The notes beneath the pieces are model-generated. The model was given only the letters and a program-made list of their open reading frames with translations. It searched no databases and was not told the DNA's origin. From Comamonas sp. BIGb0124 (GTDB lineage Bacteria > Pseudomonadota > Gammaproteobacteria > Burkholderiales > Burkholderiaceae_C), in NCBI RefSeq assembly GCF_003752175.1, contig NZ_RJVF01000010.1, positions 62,001 to 126,000 of the forward strand: a stretch of DNA of 64,000 bases, read 5' to 3'. Position 1 is the stretch's first letter; every line of letters begins with the position of its first letter. Positions 8,992-16,938 of this stretch are shown piece after piece. Position numbers and translations under genes: made by a program.

Positions 8992-9512
8992 CCCAACTCT
9001 CCGAATCCTGCCGCACGGCGAAACGTGCTAGCATAACCTAAAATAGACGTCTCGCTAGATGGATGCTTGAAGAAGAGATAAATTGTTCAGCAAAAATCCT
9101 GTCCCGCTTTTCGTGATCAGTGCAAATAGGCACAGCAGTAGTTGAGCGAAAGGCCCTTTGGGCCGAAAGTAATCTATGAATGTGCACAAATTGACCGGCA
9201 GCACTCGCTGCGAAACAGTAAGCACGTCAAGCGCGTCAAGTAACCGAAATGGGCTACAAGTAATCCCAGGGAGTGCTTGTGTCGAAGTCTTGTGCAAAAA
9301 CTTACTAGCTATAGCCCGGATGAAGTGCCGTAGCATTCGTAGTGATGATTGAACGACTACGGAAGTCCATGGAGAGAAAAAGCTTATGCTTTATCAGTGT
9401 TCAAGTCATTTCCGGCAAGCGAGGACGTCGGTTTAGCCTACTTGGTACGGGAGCCAGGTGTTCACGAATGCTTCCCGATGGCCTATTGTGAGCCGCATGA
9501 AACAAGGCTTAC
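8992..9512. other. Low-GC spacer between the FRG gene and the tRNA-like fragment
   Basis: About 520 bases. Two short open frames exist (minus 9055-9336 and plus 9349-9777) but neither has a recognisable domain, and the second runs across a terminator and into the antisense of the rhodanese gene. I see nothing else that can be supported. Confidence 0.45.
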
Positions 9513-9533
9513 CGACCCCGGTCTCGGGCACCA
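9513..9533 (+). other. Possible tRNA 3'-end fragment (attachment-site remnant)
   Basis: The bases CGACCCCGGTCTCGGGCACCA look like the 3' part of a tRNA: the end of a T loop (CGACC), a T-stem strand (CCGGT), a 7-base acceptor strand (CTCGGGC), a discriminator A, and CCA. No matching 5' half (GCCCGAG...) precedes it, so it is not a complete gene. A strong terminator follows 8 bases later, as is usual behind tRNA genes. Integrases that use tRNA 3' ends leave just such a fragment at one end of an island. Confidence 0.45.
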
Positions 9534-9540
9534 GAATAGG

Positions 9541-9579
9541 AAACAGGATTGTGCAGATGATGCACAATCCTGTTTTTTT
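9541..9579 (+). terminator. Strong intrinsic terminator
   Basis: A perfect 15-bp stem (9541-9555 with 9561-9575), 5-base loop GATGA, followed by a run of seven T (9573-9579). It lies directly after the tRNA-like fragment and probably ended that tRNA's transcript. Confidence 0.9.
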
Positions 9580-9697
9580 ATGGGCGAACGGATGGTGGTC
9601 GGCTGGCCCATCTCGCGTCTCGCCAACTTCGGTATGACGACACCGAATAAAACACGGCAAGCTCTTGCAGGGGTTACGACGGCGGTGGCCCAAAGCT

Positions 9698-10120
9698 TCA
9701 GGCGGCGGGGACTTCTGACGCCAAGCTATTCAGCTCGAAACCCTCATCGAGCCAGCCGGCGACACCGCCAGCCATGATTTTGACCGGGCGGCCCAGCCGG
9801 GCCAGACGCAAGGCGCCGCGCGCCGCTCCGTTGCAATGAGGGCCGGCGCAGTAGGTCACGAAAAGCGTCCCCTCTGGCCAGGCCGCCAGCTTGCTTTCGA
9901 CGATCTTGCCGTGAGGCAAGTTGATGGCACCAGGCACATGGCTCATGGCGAACAGTGCGGGTGAACGCACGTCGAGCAGCACAAAGTCGGGACCCTTGCG
10001 GAGCCCGTCATGCACATCCCAGCAATCGGTTTCGAAAGTCAATTCGGCTGCGAAATGAGCCTCGGCGGCGAAAGCCGGGGCGGCGGGGATGGTGGTCACA
10101 TGGGTGCGGGTGGAAGGCAT
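9698..10120 (-). CDS. Rhodanese-like sulfurtransferase domain protein
   Basis: A single rhodanese domain of 140 residues. Conserved blocks are FVLLDVRSPALFAMSHVPGA, INLPHG and the active loop CAGPHCNGA, whose first Cys is the expected persulfide carrier; GGVAGWLDEGF closes the domain. Such proteins transfer sulfur or act in thiol-linked signalling. It is divergent from the FtrA-like regulator, with about 70 bases between the two starts. That pairing recurs in proteobacteria and suggests the regulator controls this gene. No signal peptide is seen, so it is probably cytoplasmic. Confidence 0.9.
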   Translation of the reverse strand: MPSTRTHVTTIPAAPAFAAEAHFAAELTFETDCWDVHDGLRKGPDFVLLDVRSPALFAMSHVPGAINLPHGKIVESKLAAWPEGTLFVTYCAGPHCNGAARGALRLARLGRPVKIMAGGVAGWLDEGFELNSLASEVPAA

Positions 10121-10192
10121 GGCAAAAAAGATCGTGTTGGTGGCGACAGAGTCGATCTTGCCGAGACGTGAGCCGGGTCACAATTGGCGGAT

Positions 10193-11212
10193 ATGACAAC
10201 CATCGACAAGATTACGCCAATCGCCGAAGCCACCCATGGGCCACTGGTCGTGGCCCCGATCTACGACGGCCTGTGTACGTTCGAGTTCTCCATCGTGGCC
10301 GAGGTCTTTGGACTGGCGCGGCCGGAGATGGGGCCGGCCTGGTACCGCTTTGCCAGCGCGGCGGTCGAGCCCGGCATGCTGCGCGCCCACGGCGGTCTGC
10401 GGGTCACGGCAGACGGGCAGGCCGACCTGCTGGAGCGTGCGGACCTGATCGTGATGGCCGGTTGGAAAGGCGCGCACGTTCCGGTGCCGGAGCAACTGGC
10501 ACGGCGTCTGCGGCTGGCCTGGGAGCGCGGCGCCCGTCTGGCTTCGATCTGCTCCGGTGCCTTCGTGCTGGCCGCCACGGGCTTGCTGGATGGCCGGCGG
10601 GCCGCCACGCACTGGCGTTATGCAGATGCCCTGCGGCAGCGGCACCCCGCGATCGAGGTCGATGCCGGCGTTCTGTATGTCCAGGAAGACCGCATCCTGA
10701 CTTCGGCAGGCAGCGCTGCCGGCATCGACCTGATGCTGCATCTCGTGCGCACGGACTTCGGCGTAGAGGCCGCGAACAGCGTGGCCCGGCGCCTGGTCAT
10801 GCCCCCTCATCGCAATGGCGGCCAGGCGCAATTCATCGAGCGCCCCGTTCAGGCGGACCGTCTCCACCGGCTTTCGGACGTGCTGGAACAGATGCGGGCG
10901 GATCTTCAAGACGACTGGACGGTCGATCGCATGGCTCGGAGCGTGCTGATGAGTCCCAGGACCTTCCTGCGCCGTTTCATCGAGGCGACGGGCGTCTCGC
11001 CCGGCCAATGGCTGATCGCCGAACGGGTGGCAGAAGCCCAGCGCCTGCTCGAGAGCAGTGCGATGTCGATCGAGGACATTGCCGCGCGGGTCGGATTCGG
11101 CAGCGTCCAGGTCTTGAGGCATCACTTTCACGTCAAACTGGGCCTGGCGCCCCGGGACTATCGCGGCATGTTCGGTGCTGCACCCCTGACCGCCCCACGG
11201 GTCTCTCGGTAA
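10193..11212 (+). CDS. ftrA: GlxA/FtrA-type AraC-family regulator with DJ-1/PfpI domain
   Basis: A 339-residue transcription factor. Residues about 15-190 form a DJ-1/PfpI-like domain with the nucleophile-elbow segment ASICSGAFVLA, though such domains are usually non-catalytic in regulators. Residues about 225-325 hold two AraC HTH motifs (DRMARSVLMSPRTFLRRF and IEDIAARVGFGSVQVLRHHF). The ATG at 10193 is preferred; a TTG at 10184 is also in frame. The domain order and the divergent rhodanese match regulators annotated FtrA. The ligand is unknown. Confidence 0.85.
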   Translation: MTTIDKITPIAEATHGPLVVAPIYDGLCTFEFSIVAEVFGLARPEMGPAWYRFASAAVEPGMLRAHGGLRVTADGQADLLERADLIVMAGWKGAHVPVPEQLARRLRLAWERGARLASICSGAFVLAATGLLDGRRAATHWRYADALRQRHPAIEVDAGVLYVQEDRILTSAGSAAGIDLMLHLVRTDFGVEAANSVARRLVMPPHRNGGQAQFIERPVQADRLHRLSDVLEQMRADLQDDWTVDRMARSVLMSPRTFLRRFIEATGVSPGQWLIAERVAEAQRLLESSAMSIEDIAARVGFGSVQVLRHHFHVKLGLAPRDYRGMFGAAPLTAPRVSR

Positions 11213-11281
11213 ACGAAAGGCAACGACCCAGCGAAAGGCAAGGACCCAGGTGCGCTCAACCAGGCTTGCAGTCTGTGGTCG

Positions 11282-12190
11282 TCATTCCCCATACGTTTTC
11301 TTCGCGACCAACATGTCGTAGAGAAGCTGTGCCGCCGGACGAAGGGGCCGGCCGCGACGGGAAATCAGACCCAGCGTTCGACTGACTTGGGGTTCGACGA
11401 GGGGCACTGCCGACAGTCCCTCATGCCCTTCAGGGGGCAGGGCCATGCGCGGTACCACCCCGATGCCGAGTCCCGCCGCGACCAGGCTGACCAATGCGGG
11501 GACATGATTGACCTCACAAAACCACCGTGGACGCGAGGGCGAGTGCGCCAAGGCCTGGTCGATCAGGAAACGGTTGCCGCTGCCCTGTGCCAAAGCGATG
11601 TAGTGATGCTCGGTCAACTCACGCCATGCCACCGACTTGCGCTTGCCCAACAAATGATGCGATGGACACGCCAACACAAAGGCCTCTTCGATCAGCGGCA
11701 TGAATTCGATGTCGGCTTCTTGAGTGCCGATGTAGGTGACACCAAAGTCTGCGTCGCCGCGCGTCACCGCCAGCAGCACATCGCTTGAAGCCTCGTCGAG
11801 CACCCGAATGCGGATGCGTGGATAGTGCCGGTGATAGTCCTCGAACACCGAAGGCAGGAAGTGTCCGACCGCCGATGGCACACAAGCTAGCGTGACCTCG
11901 CCCGATAGCCGCTCCGCCAGGTCATGAATGCCCAGAAGCGAGCTGTCGACTTCGTTCAGGATGTTGCGTGCGCGGTGCACAAAGGTTCGCCCCACGGTGG
12001 TGAGCTCCACCTTGCGTGTGGTTCTTGTAAACAGCGCCACGCCCAGCGCGTCCTCGAGTTTGTCCACGCGACGTGACAGGGCCGACTGCGACAGATGCAG
12101 CGTCTCGGAGGCCGCGCGAAAGCTGCCGAGATCGGCGACCGCGAGGAAGGCCCGCAGATCGGCCAAGTCGAAATTCAGAATCTTTTCCAA
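11282..12190 (-). CDS. LysR-family transcriptional regulator
   Basis: A 302-residue regulator starting at a TTG (12190) with AGGAG six bases upstream; this start gives the normal LysR N terminus (EKILNFDLADLRAFLAV). A longer frame upstream to 12343 has no ribosome site and an atypical Cys-rich extension. The winged HTH is at residues about 8-65 (SFRAASETLHLSQSALSRRV), followed by a periplasmic-binding-like effector domain. It is divergent from the Bug-type gene, so it probably controls that gene and the Ldh gene in response to a carboxylate or related metabolite. The effector is unknown. Confidence 0.9.
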   Translation of the reverse strand: MEKILNFDLADLRAFLAVADLGSFRAASETLHLSQSALSRRVDKLEDALGVALFTRTTRKVELTTVGRTFVHRARNILNEVDSSLLGIHDLAERLSGEVTLACVPSAVGHFLPSVFEDYHRHYPRIRIRVLDEASSDVLLAVTRGDADFGVTYIGTQEADIEFMPLIEEAFVLACPSHHLLGKRKSVAWRELTEHHYIALAQGSGNRFLIDQALAHSPSRPRWFCEVNHVPALVSLVAAGLGIGVVPRMALPPEGHEGLSAVPLVEPQVSRTLGLISRRGRPLRPAAQLLYDMLVAKKTYGE

Positions 12191-12222
12191 GTGGTACTCC
12201 TGCGTTTGACGCAAGAATAGTA

Positions 12223-12233
12223 GCAATATTTGC
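12223..12233. promoter_or_regulatory. Candidate LysR operator
   Basis: GCAATATTTGC is an interrupted palindrome (GCAA-TAT-TTGC) in the 193-base divergent region between the LysR gene and the Bug-type gene, where LysR proteins usually bind. Proposed from position and symmetry only. Confidence 0.35.
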
Positions 12234-12383
12234 ACTTTACAGCTTGAATGACGCGCTTGATCATTTGGGTCCGGGCAAGCGTTGCACCGAAAAGCAAGGC
12301 CTGCACAACAACGGAGACAAGACAAACCGAAGTCGGTGCGCAAGCCGCCTGACCGATGTTGTCAACAACTGATCGGAAACGTC

Positions 12384-13394
12384 ATGCATTTTTTTTCTTC
12401 GCAGTCGGCGGGGGGCTCTTGGCAGCGCCGCATGCTCAGGGGCTTTTGGGGTTGCACCGCACTCGTGGCCTGCTTTGCGGCGACCGCCCAGACCTGGCAA
12501 CCCGCCAAGCCGATACGCCTCATCGTGCCTTACGGCCCCGGCGGAAGTTCCGACGTGATTGCACGGGCCATGGGCGTTGAAATGTCCAAGGGCCTTGGCC
12601 AGGCCGTCATCGTCGACAACAAGGCGGGCGGGCAAGGCGTCATTGCGATGCAGGAAGGCGCCCGCGCCGCGCCGGACGGCTACACCGTGGTGCTGGGCCA
12701 CGTGGGCACGCTGGCGGTGAACCCGGCCATGATGCCTAAGCTTCCCTACGACGTGCAGAAAGACTTCTTGCCGGTCGCGTTGCTGGCCACGGTCCCCATG
12801 GTGTTCGCGGTCGGGCCGAGCGCCCACGTCGACACCTTGCCGCAATTGATCGCGAAGGCCAAGGCCGAGCCCGGCAAGTTGAACTATGGCTCTGCCGGCA
12901 ATGGCAGCGCGGGCCATCTGGCGTTCGAGATGCTGAAGCTGGCGACCGGCACCGATGTGACGCATGTTCCTTACAAGGGGACCGGCGCTCAAATGACCGA
13001 TCTGCTCGCCGGCAACATCGAGGCTGCGTCGGCCGGCCTGCCCGGTTTTCTGTCCCAGGCGAAAGCCGGCAAGCTGAAGATTCTGGCCGTGGGTTCGGTC
13101 AAGCGTCTGCATGCCGTGCCCGATGTACCAATCGTCGCAGAGCTGGGCTACCCGGATTTCGAAAGCTCGCAATGGTTCGGCTTGATCGTCCCCGCCAAAA
13201 CCCCTGCAGAGGTCATTGCCCGTTTGCATGAGGAAGCGTTGAAGGCCCTGGCATCGCCGTCCGTCCAGCGCAGGCTCGAGGAGGACTCCAGCACCGCCGC
13301 ACCCCTCGGACCTCAGGAATTTGCAGCGTTCATCGCCTCGGAGCAAAAACGCTGGGGTGCCGTGGTGCGCAGCGCCAAGCTGACTGCGGACTGA
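12384..13394 (+). CDS. Bug/TctC-family periplasmic solute-binding protein
   Basis: A 336-residue extracytoplasmic receptor of the tripartite tricarboxylate transporter type. The N-terminal export signal contains a hydrophobic stretch ending CFAATAQ-TWQ. Typical blocks are PIRLIVPYGPGGSSDVIAR, VDNKAGGQGVIAM and VPYKGTGAQMTDLLAG. The ATG at 12384 is chosen; an ATG at 12432 would still leave a signal peptide. No TctA or TctB membrane genes are nearby, as is common for the many orphan Bug proteins of Burkholderiales. It lies 60 bases before an oxidoreductase gene and is divergent from a LysR regulator, so it may capture that enzyme's hydroxyacid substrate. The ligand is not determined. Confidence 0.92.
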   Translation: MHFFSSQSAGGSWQRRMLRGFWGCTALVACFAATAQTWQPAKPIRLIVPYGPGGSSDVIARAMGVEMSKGLGQAVIVDNKAGGQGVIAMQEGARAAPDGYTVVLGHVGTLAVNPAMMPKLPYDVQKDFLPVALLATVPMVFAVGPSAHVDTLPQLIAKAKAEPGKLNYGSAGNGSAGHLAFEMLKLATGTDVTHVPYKGTGAQMTDLLAGNIEAASAGLPGFLSQAKAGKLKILAVGSVKRLHAVPDVPIVAELGYPDFESSQWFGLIVPAKTPAEVIARLHEEALKALASPSVQRRLEEDSSTAAPLGPQEFAAFIASEQKRWGAVVRSAKLTAD

Positions 13395-13454
13395 TCGCCA
13401 CCCCATACCCAGACCATTTGCTCGACTCATTACCGAGCCGTTAAAGGAATCACC

Positions 13455-14507
13455 ATGAACGTACGCCACGAAACACGCCCCATCGTCCCCGAACAAGAAC
13501 TGATCAGCCTGGGGCTGCAGGCCTTTCAGGGACTGGGACTGAACGAACGGAATGCCCAGGATGTCGTCGAGGTCCTCGTGCTGGCCGACCTGTTCGGTTT
13601 GTCCACCCATGGATTGAGCCGGGTCGAGTCGTACGGCGAGCGACTGGCCGTCGGCGGTATCGCCAAGAACCCCGACATCACCGTCGAACGGGCCGCGCCT
13701 GCGTTGGTCACGGTGGATGGCGCGAACGGCGTCGGTCCGCTGGTCGGCATGCACGGCCTGCGTGCGGCGATGGAGGTGGCAAGAGAGTACGGCATCGGCG
13801 CTGCATTCGTCCGCGGCAGCAACCATTTCGGCCCCATCTCTCCCTATAGCTATCTTGCGGCGGAAGCCGGTTTTGCCAGCATGATCGGCAGCAACGCCAC
13901 AACGACCATCGCGCCTTGGGGCGGCAGCGATGCCCGGCTCGGCAACAGTCCCCTCGGCTTCGGTGTGCCCGGTGCCGACGGCGCCCACTTCATGCTGGAC
14001 ATGGCCATGAGCGTGGTGGCCCGCGCCAAGATTCGCAATGCGCTCAAGGCCGGCGACGCCATTCCCGACACCTGGGGCACCGACAGACAAGGCCGCAAGA
14101 CCACCGATCCCAAAGCCGCGCTCGATGGCTTTCTGCAACCCATCGGCGGCCACAAGGGGTACGGCCTGGCGCTCATGGTCGACATGTTCGCGGGCGTGTT
14201 GTCCAACGCGGCTTACCTGACCCATGTGAAATCCTGGGTGGACGCACCGGACGAGCCGCAGAACCTCGGACATTTCTTCATCCTCATCGACACCCGCCGG
14301 CTTGGTGCGGCGCAATGGCTTGCCGAGCGGATGCGGGACTTCGCGGCCATCCTGCACGGCAGCCCGGCTGTGGAGGCGGACAAGCCCGTCATCGTGCCGG
14401 GAGAGATCGAACTCGCCAACATGAAACGCCAACGGGCCCAAGGCATTGCGCTCGATCCGGCCGTGCTCGAGTTGCTCAAGGCTCATGGACAAGCCAGTGC
14501 CGTGTAA
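13455..14507 (+). CDS. Ldh-family (malate/L-lactate/ureidoglycolate) dehydrogenase
   Basis: A 350-residue NAD(P)-dependent oxidoreductase of the type-2 malate/L-lactate dehydrogenase family. Diagnostic segments are STHGLSRVESY (catalytic His region), RGSNHFGPISPYSYLA, the nucleotide-site segment PLGFGVPG and the C-terminal GGHKGYGLALMVDMFAGVL. Members oxidise or reduce 2-hydroxy acids such as malate, lactate, ureidoglycolate or sulfolactate; the substrate here cannot be named. RBS AAAGGA precedes the ATG. It lies 60 bases after the Bug receptor and 112 bases before a binding-protein-like gene, suggesting one catabolic unit under the LysR regulator. Confidence 0.9.
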   Translation: MNVRHETRPIVPEQELISLGLQAFQGLGLNERNAQDVVEVLVLADLFGLSTHGLSRVESYGERLAVGGIAKNPDITVERAAPALVTVDGANGVGPLVGMHGLRAAMEVAREYGIGAAFVRGSNHFGPISPYSYLAAEAGFASMIGSNATTTIAPWGGSDARLGNSPLGFGVPGADGAHFMLDMAMSVVARAKIRNALKAGDAIPDTWGTDRQGRKTTDPKAALDGFLQPIGGHKGYGLALMVDMFAGVLSNAAYLTHVKSWVDAPDEPQNLGHFFILIDTRRLGAAQWLAERMRDFAAILHGSPAVEADKPVIVPGEIELANMKRQRAQGIALDPAVLELLKAHGQASAV

Positions 14508-14619
14508 GGGCGGCGTTGTCTGGCATTCTCATCCAAGACGCCGACGTCATTCTTCTACCGACACGCATCGACCTCTGCGATGCAGCCTCGACCCCACTTT
14601 TCATTTCAAGGTTTCGATC

Positions 14620-15378
14620 ATGACCCGCCAGACCAACCCGACTGAAAAACACATCGATGCCGGCGTTCGTGCTGCGTTGACACCCGGCGGCGTGTTACGG
14701 GCTTCGATCAACGTGGGCAACCCCATTCTTGCAAACCTCGATGCAGCAGGACTGCCTGCTGGCGTATCGGTCGACCTGGCCAGGGAGTTCGCCAGGTGGC
14801 TCGACGTGGAGGTCGAACTGAAGGTGTTCGATTCAGCCGGTCGATCCGTGCAGGCCGTGACGAACGAGGAGGCGGACATCGGTTTTTTTGCAGTCGATCC
14901 GCTGCGCGGCGAAGGCATCCACTTCACGGCCCCGTATGTTCTGATCGAAGGCGCCTATCTGGTTCGCGAAACGTCCCCATTGCGGGACAACGCCGAGGTC
15001 GACCAGGCGGGCCACCGGGTCGTCGTGGGCAAAGGAAGCGCCTACGACCTCTACCTGACGCGCGAACTCCAGAACGCGAGCCTTGTCCGCGCGGTGACTT
15101 CACCTGCCGTGGTGGACACCTTTGTGGCGGAAGCTCTGGAAGTGGCTGCCGGCGTCAGACAGCAACTCGAGGCCGATGCGGCCCGATGGCCTGGCCTTCG
15201 CATCCTGCCCGGCCGTTTCATGGTGATCCAGCAGGCCATGGGCTTACCCCGCAGCCGCGGTGTCGAAGCCGCGACATGGCTCAGAGCGTTTGTCGAGGAA
15301 ATGAAATCGAGCGGCTTCGTGCAGCAGGCCCTCGCTCGGCATCGTATCGAAGGCGCGTCTGTTGCTGACGCTGCGTGA
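14620..15378 (+). CDS. Solute-binding-protein-like (SBP family 3) protein without signal peptide
   Basis: A 252-residue protein with the fold signature of amino-acid-type substrate-binding proteins: AGLPAGVSVDLAREFARWL, then EADIGFFAVDPLRGEGIHFTAPYV, and GKGSAYDLYLTREL. It starts at ATG 14620 and shows no signal peptide or lipobox; upstream in-frame sequence is not signal-like either. Family members are normally periplasmic, so this one may act in the cytoplasm as an enzyme or sensor, or use another export route. It follows the Ldh gene in the same direction. No ABC transporter permease or ATPase is adjacent. Confidence 0.75.
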   Translation: MTRQTNPTEKHIDAGVRAALTPGGVLRASINVGNPILANLDAAGLPAGVSVDLAREFARWLDVEVELKVFDSAGRSVQAVTNEEADIGFFAVDPLRGEGIHFTAPYVLIEGAYLVRETSPLRDNAEVDQAGHRVVVGKGSAYDLYLTRELQNASLVRAVTSPAVVDTFVAEALEVAAGVRQQLEADAARWPGLRILPGRFMVIQQAMGLPRSRGVEAATWLRAFVEEMKSSGFVQQALARHRIEGASVADAA

Positions 15379-15592
15379 GCGGTCAGGAAGGCACGGCTGC
15401 CGTGTCTGGGGTCGGCGATGAAGACGTGTGTCGAGGCGCACGCGGTAGCGGTCTCACCTGTGCAGGTTCTGTGGGGTCAATACATGAACGCCGACCATGC
15501 TCTTGTTCCGGTCACTCCAAAGTCGCTAAGGACCGCAACTGCTCGACAACTCCCATCAAAGCAGACCTCTCCCTCAACCAAAGACCCATCGC

Positions 15593-16171
15593 TCAGAATT
15601 CTTTCTTCAGCAACCGATCCACCGAAAACACCCCCCCACCAAACGCCGCAAAGAACAGACAACCGGCGGCCCATAGGCTGGAGAGTTGAATGGCTTTGTG
15701 CTGGAGCAGTTCCAGCGTGACGGCGCCTCCGTCGAACAGGCGCTTGGCGCCGTTGGGCGTGATGTATTCGGGGTGGGCCTTGACGGCCTCGATCCCGGCG
15801 CTGGTCAGGAGAAGGGCCGCGTCGTAAGGGAAGTGAAAGTGGAACCACACGGTGACGAACAGCATCACGGCATTGGCCAGCGCCAGGGGGCGGGTAAGCA
15901 GGCCCAGGATCAAGCCGATGCCGCCTGCGACTTGCATGACGGCAAGTAGCGGCGAAAAAAGCCATCCCGGGTGAAATCCGATCATCTCGACAAACGAGAC
16001 TTGCGCCATGGGGGCCATGAGTTTGGGCCATCCTTCGAACAGCAGCCAGCCACCCAGCGTCACCCGGAGTAGAAGCCACCCGAGCGGTTGTGCAAACGTG
16101 TTGTAGAGGCCTGCGAAGGGGCCGATCCAGAGTCTTTCTTCACGGGTTGTGAAGTCTAGGCGTGCGCTCAT
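15593..16171 (-). CDS. DoxX-family membrane protein
   Basis: A 192-residue inner-membrane protein with about four hydrophobic segments: GWLLLRVTLGGWLLFEGWPK, LLAVMQVAGGIGLILGLL, ANAVMLFVTVWFHF and LWAAGCLFFAAFGG. The N-terminal LLRxxxG and PK pattern is typical of DoxX, a family linked to redox and thiosulfate metabolism but without one agreed function. The ATG at 16171 has AGAGGA seven bases upstream. It appears to be monocistronic or cotranscribed with the unknown gene on its 5' side. Confidence 0.8.
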   Translation of the reverse strand: MSARLDFTTREERLWIGPFAGLYNTFAQPLGWLLLRVTLGGWLLFEGWPKLMAPMAQVSFVEMIGFHPGWLFSPLLAVMQVAGGIGLILGLLTRPLALANAVMLFVTVWFHFHFPYDAALLLTSAGIEAVKAHPEYITPNGAKRLFDGGAVTLELLQHKAIQLSSLWAAGCLFFAAFGGGVFSVDRLLKKEF

Positions 16172-16297
16172 GTTTATCCTCTGTCTGTCGACTGTTGTTG
16201 TGTCGGATTGAGCGTATCGGAACCGGACATTTGCAGCTTGATCTGGCTCAACTCTCGTTGAGGATTGCCGCATCGAGCCGCAGGCGACGCGGACGGT

Positions 16298-16780
16298 TCA
16301 CACCAGATTCAACACGATGCCTTCGGCTTCCGGATCGAGCAGGCCTTTCTCGACGAGGTACCGGATGACCGCCGCAATCTCGGCGCCGTTCACGGGCTGG
16401 ATCACGGAGAGGCAACGTCTGAGGAAATGACGCCGGGCCTGGACGGGAAGGGATTCCGCGACGGCGGCGCCCAGGGACGAACGCAGCCGGTTCAAGTGGT
16501 CCCAGTATTCGATTTCTGCCAGGCAGTCGTCCAGGGACTGGGGGAGCTGTTGGGGGTGGGCGTGGAATCGCTCGTCCACCTGGTCGATCTTGTATTGATT
16601 CCAGTACTTGTCCTTGCGCAGGCCCTTGAGTGCGGCTTTGCAGAACTTCTCGGCCGGGGTGAGGGCGAGCAGGGGTGTCGCCGGGTCGATCGGCGGCAGG
16701 CTGAACAGGCTGCGATACGGATCGGTGTCCGCTTCGGCGGCAGCATGCTGCTTCCCTCGAAAGGGCAATACGTTGGTCAT
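16298..16780 (-). CDS. Hypothetical protein, 160 residues
   Basis: Not recognised. It starts MTNVLPFRGKQH at 16780. It has no signal peptide, membrane segment or cysteine motif. The middle is charged and helical (EKFCKAALKGLRKDKYWNQY, then DDCLAEIEYWDHLNRLRSSL), and the C-terminal third resembles an all-helical bundle. It lies between DoxX and the TonB receptor on the same strand. Codon pattern and GC match its neighbours, so it is probably a real gene. Confidence 0.6.
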   Translation of the reverse strand: MTNVLPFRGKQHAAAEADTDPYRSLFSLPPIDPATPLLALTPAEKFCKAALKGLRKDKYWNQYKIDQVDERFHAHPQQLPQSLDDCLAEIEYWDHLNRLRSSLGAAVAESLPVQARRHFLRRCLSVIQPVNGAEIAAVIRYLVEKGLLDPEAEGIVLNLV

Positions 16781-16938
16781 CGATCAGGGCTGGCGTCTGG
16801 GTTTGTCGCCGACTGAGTCGGGCGGTCGGCGTTTCGTGCAAGAGGCGCCGGCGCCCGATCGGTCGGGTTGGAACGCCGACGATATCCTGTTCTGGTACTA
16901 ACCGGCTTGCCTTTACCCCGATTTCCGTGGGGCGGCGC

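Noticed and set aside
9055-9336. 93-residue minus-strand frame between the FRG gene and the tRNA-like fragment
   Set aside because: No RBS, domain or conserved feature is seen, and it lies in a low-GC region where chance frames of this length are expected.
9513-9533. A complete tRNA gene
   Set aside because: Only the 3' portion can be matched; no D arm, anticodon arm or 5' acceptor strand is present upstream.
9349-9777. 142-residue plus-strand frame across the tRNA-like fragment
   Set aside because: It reads through a strong terminator and into the antisense of the rhodanese gene.
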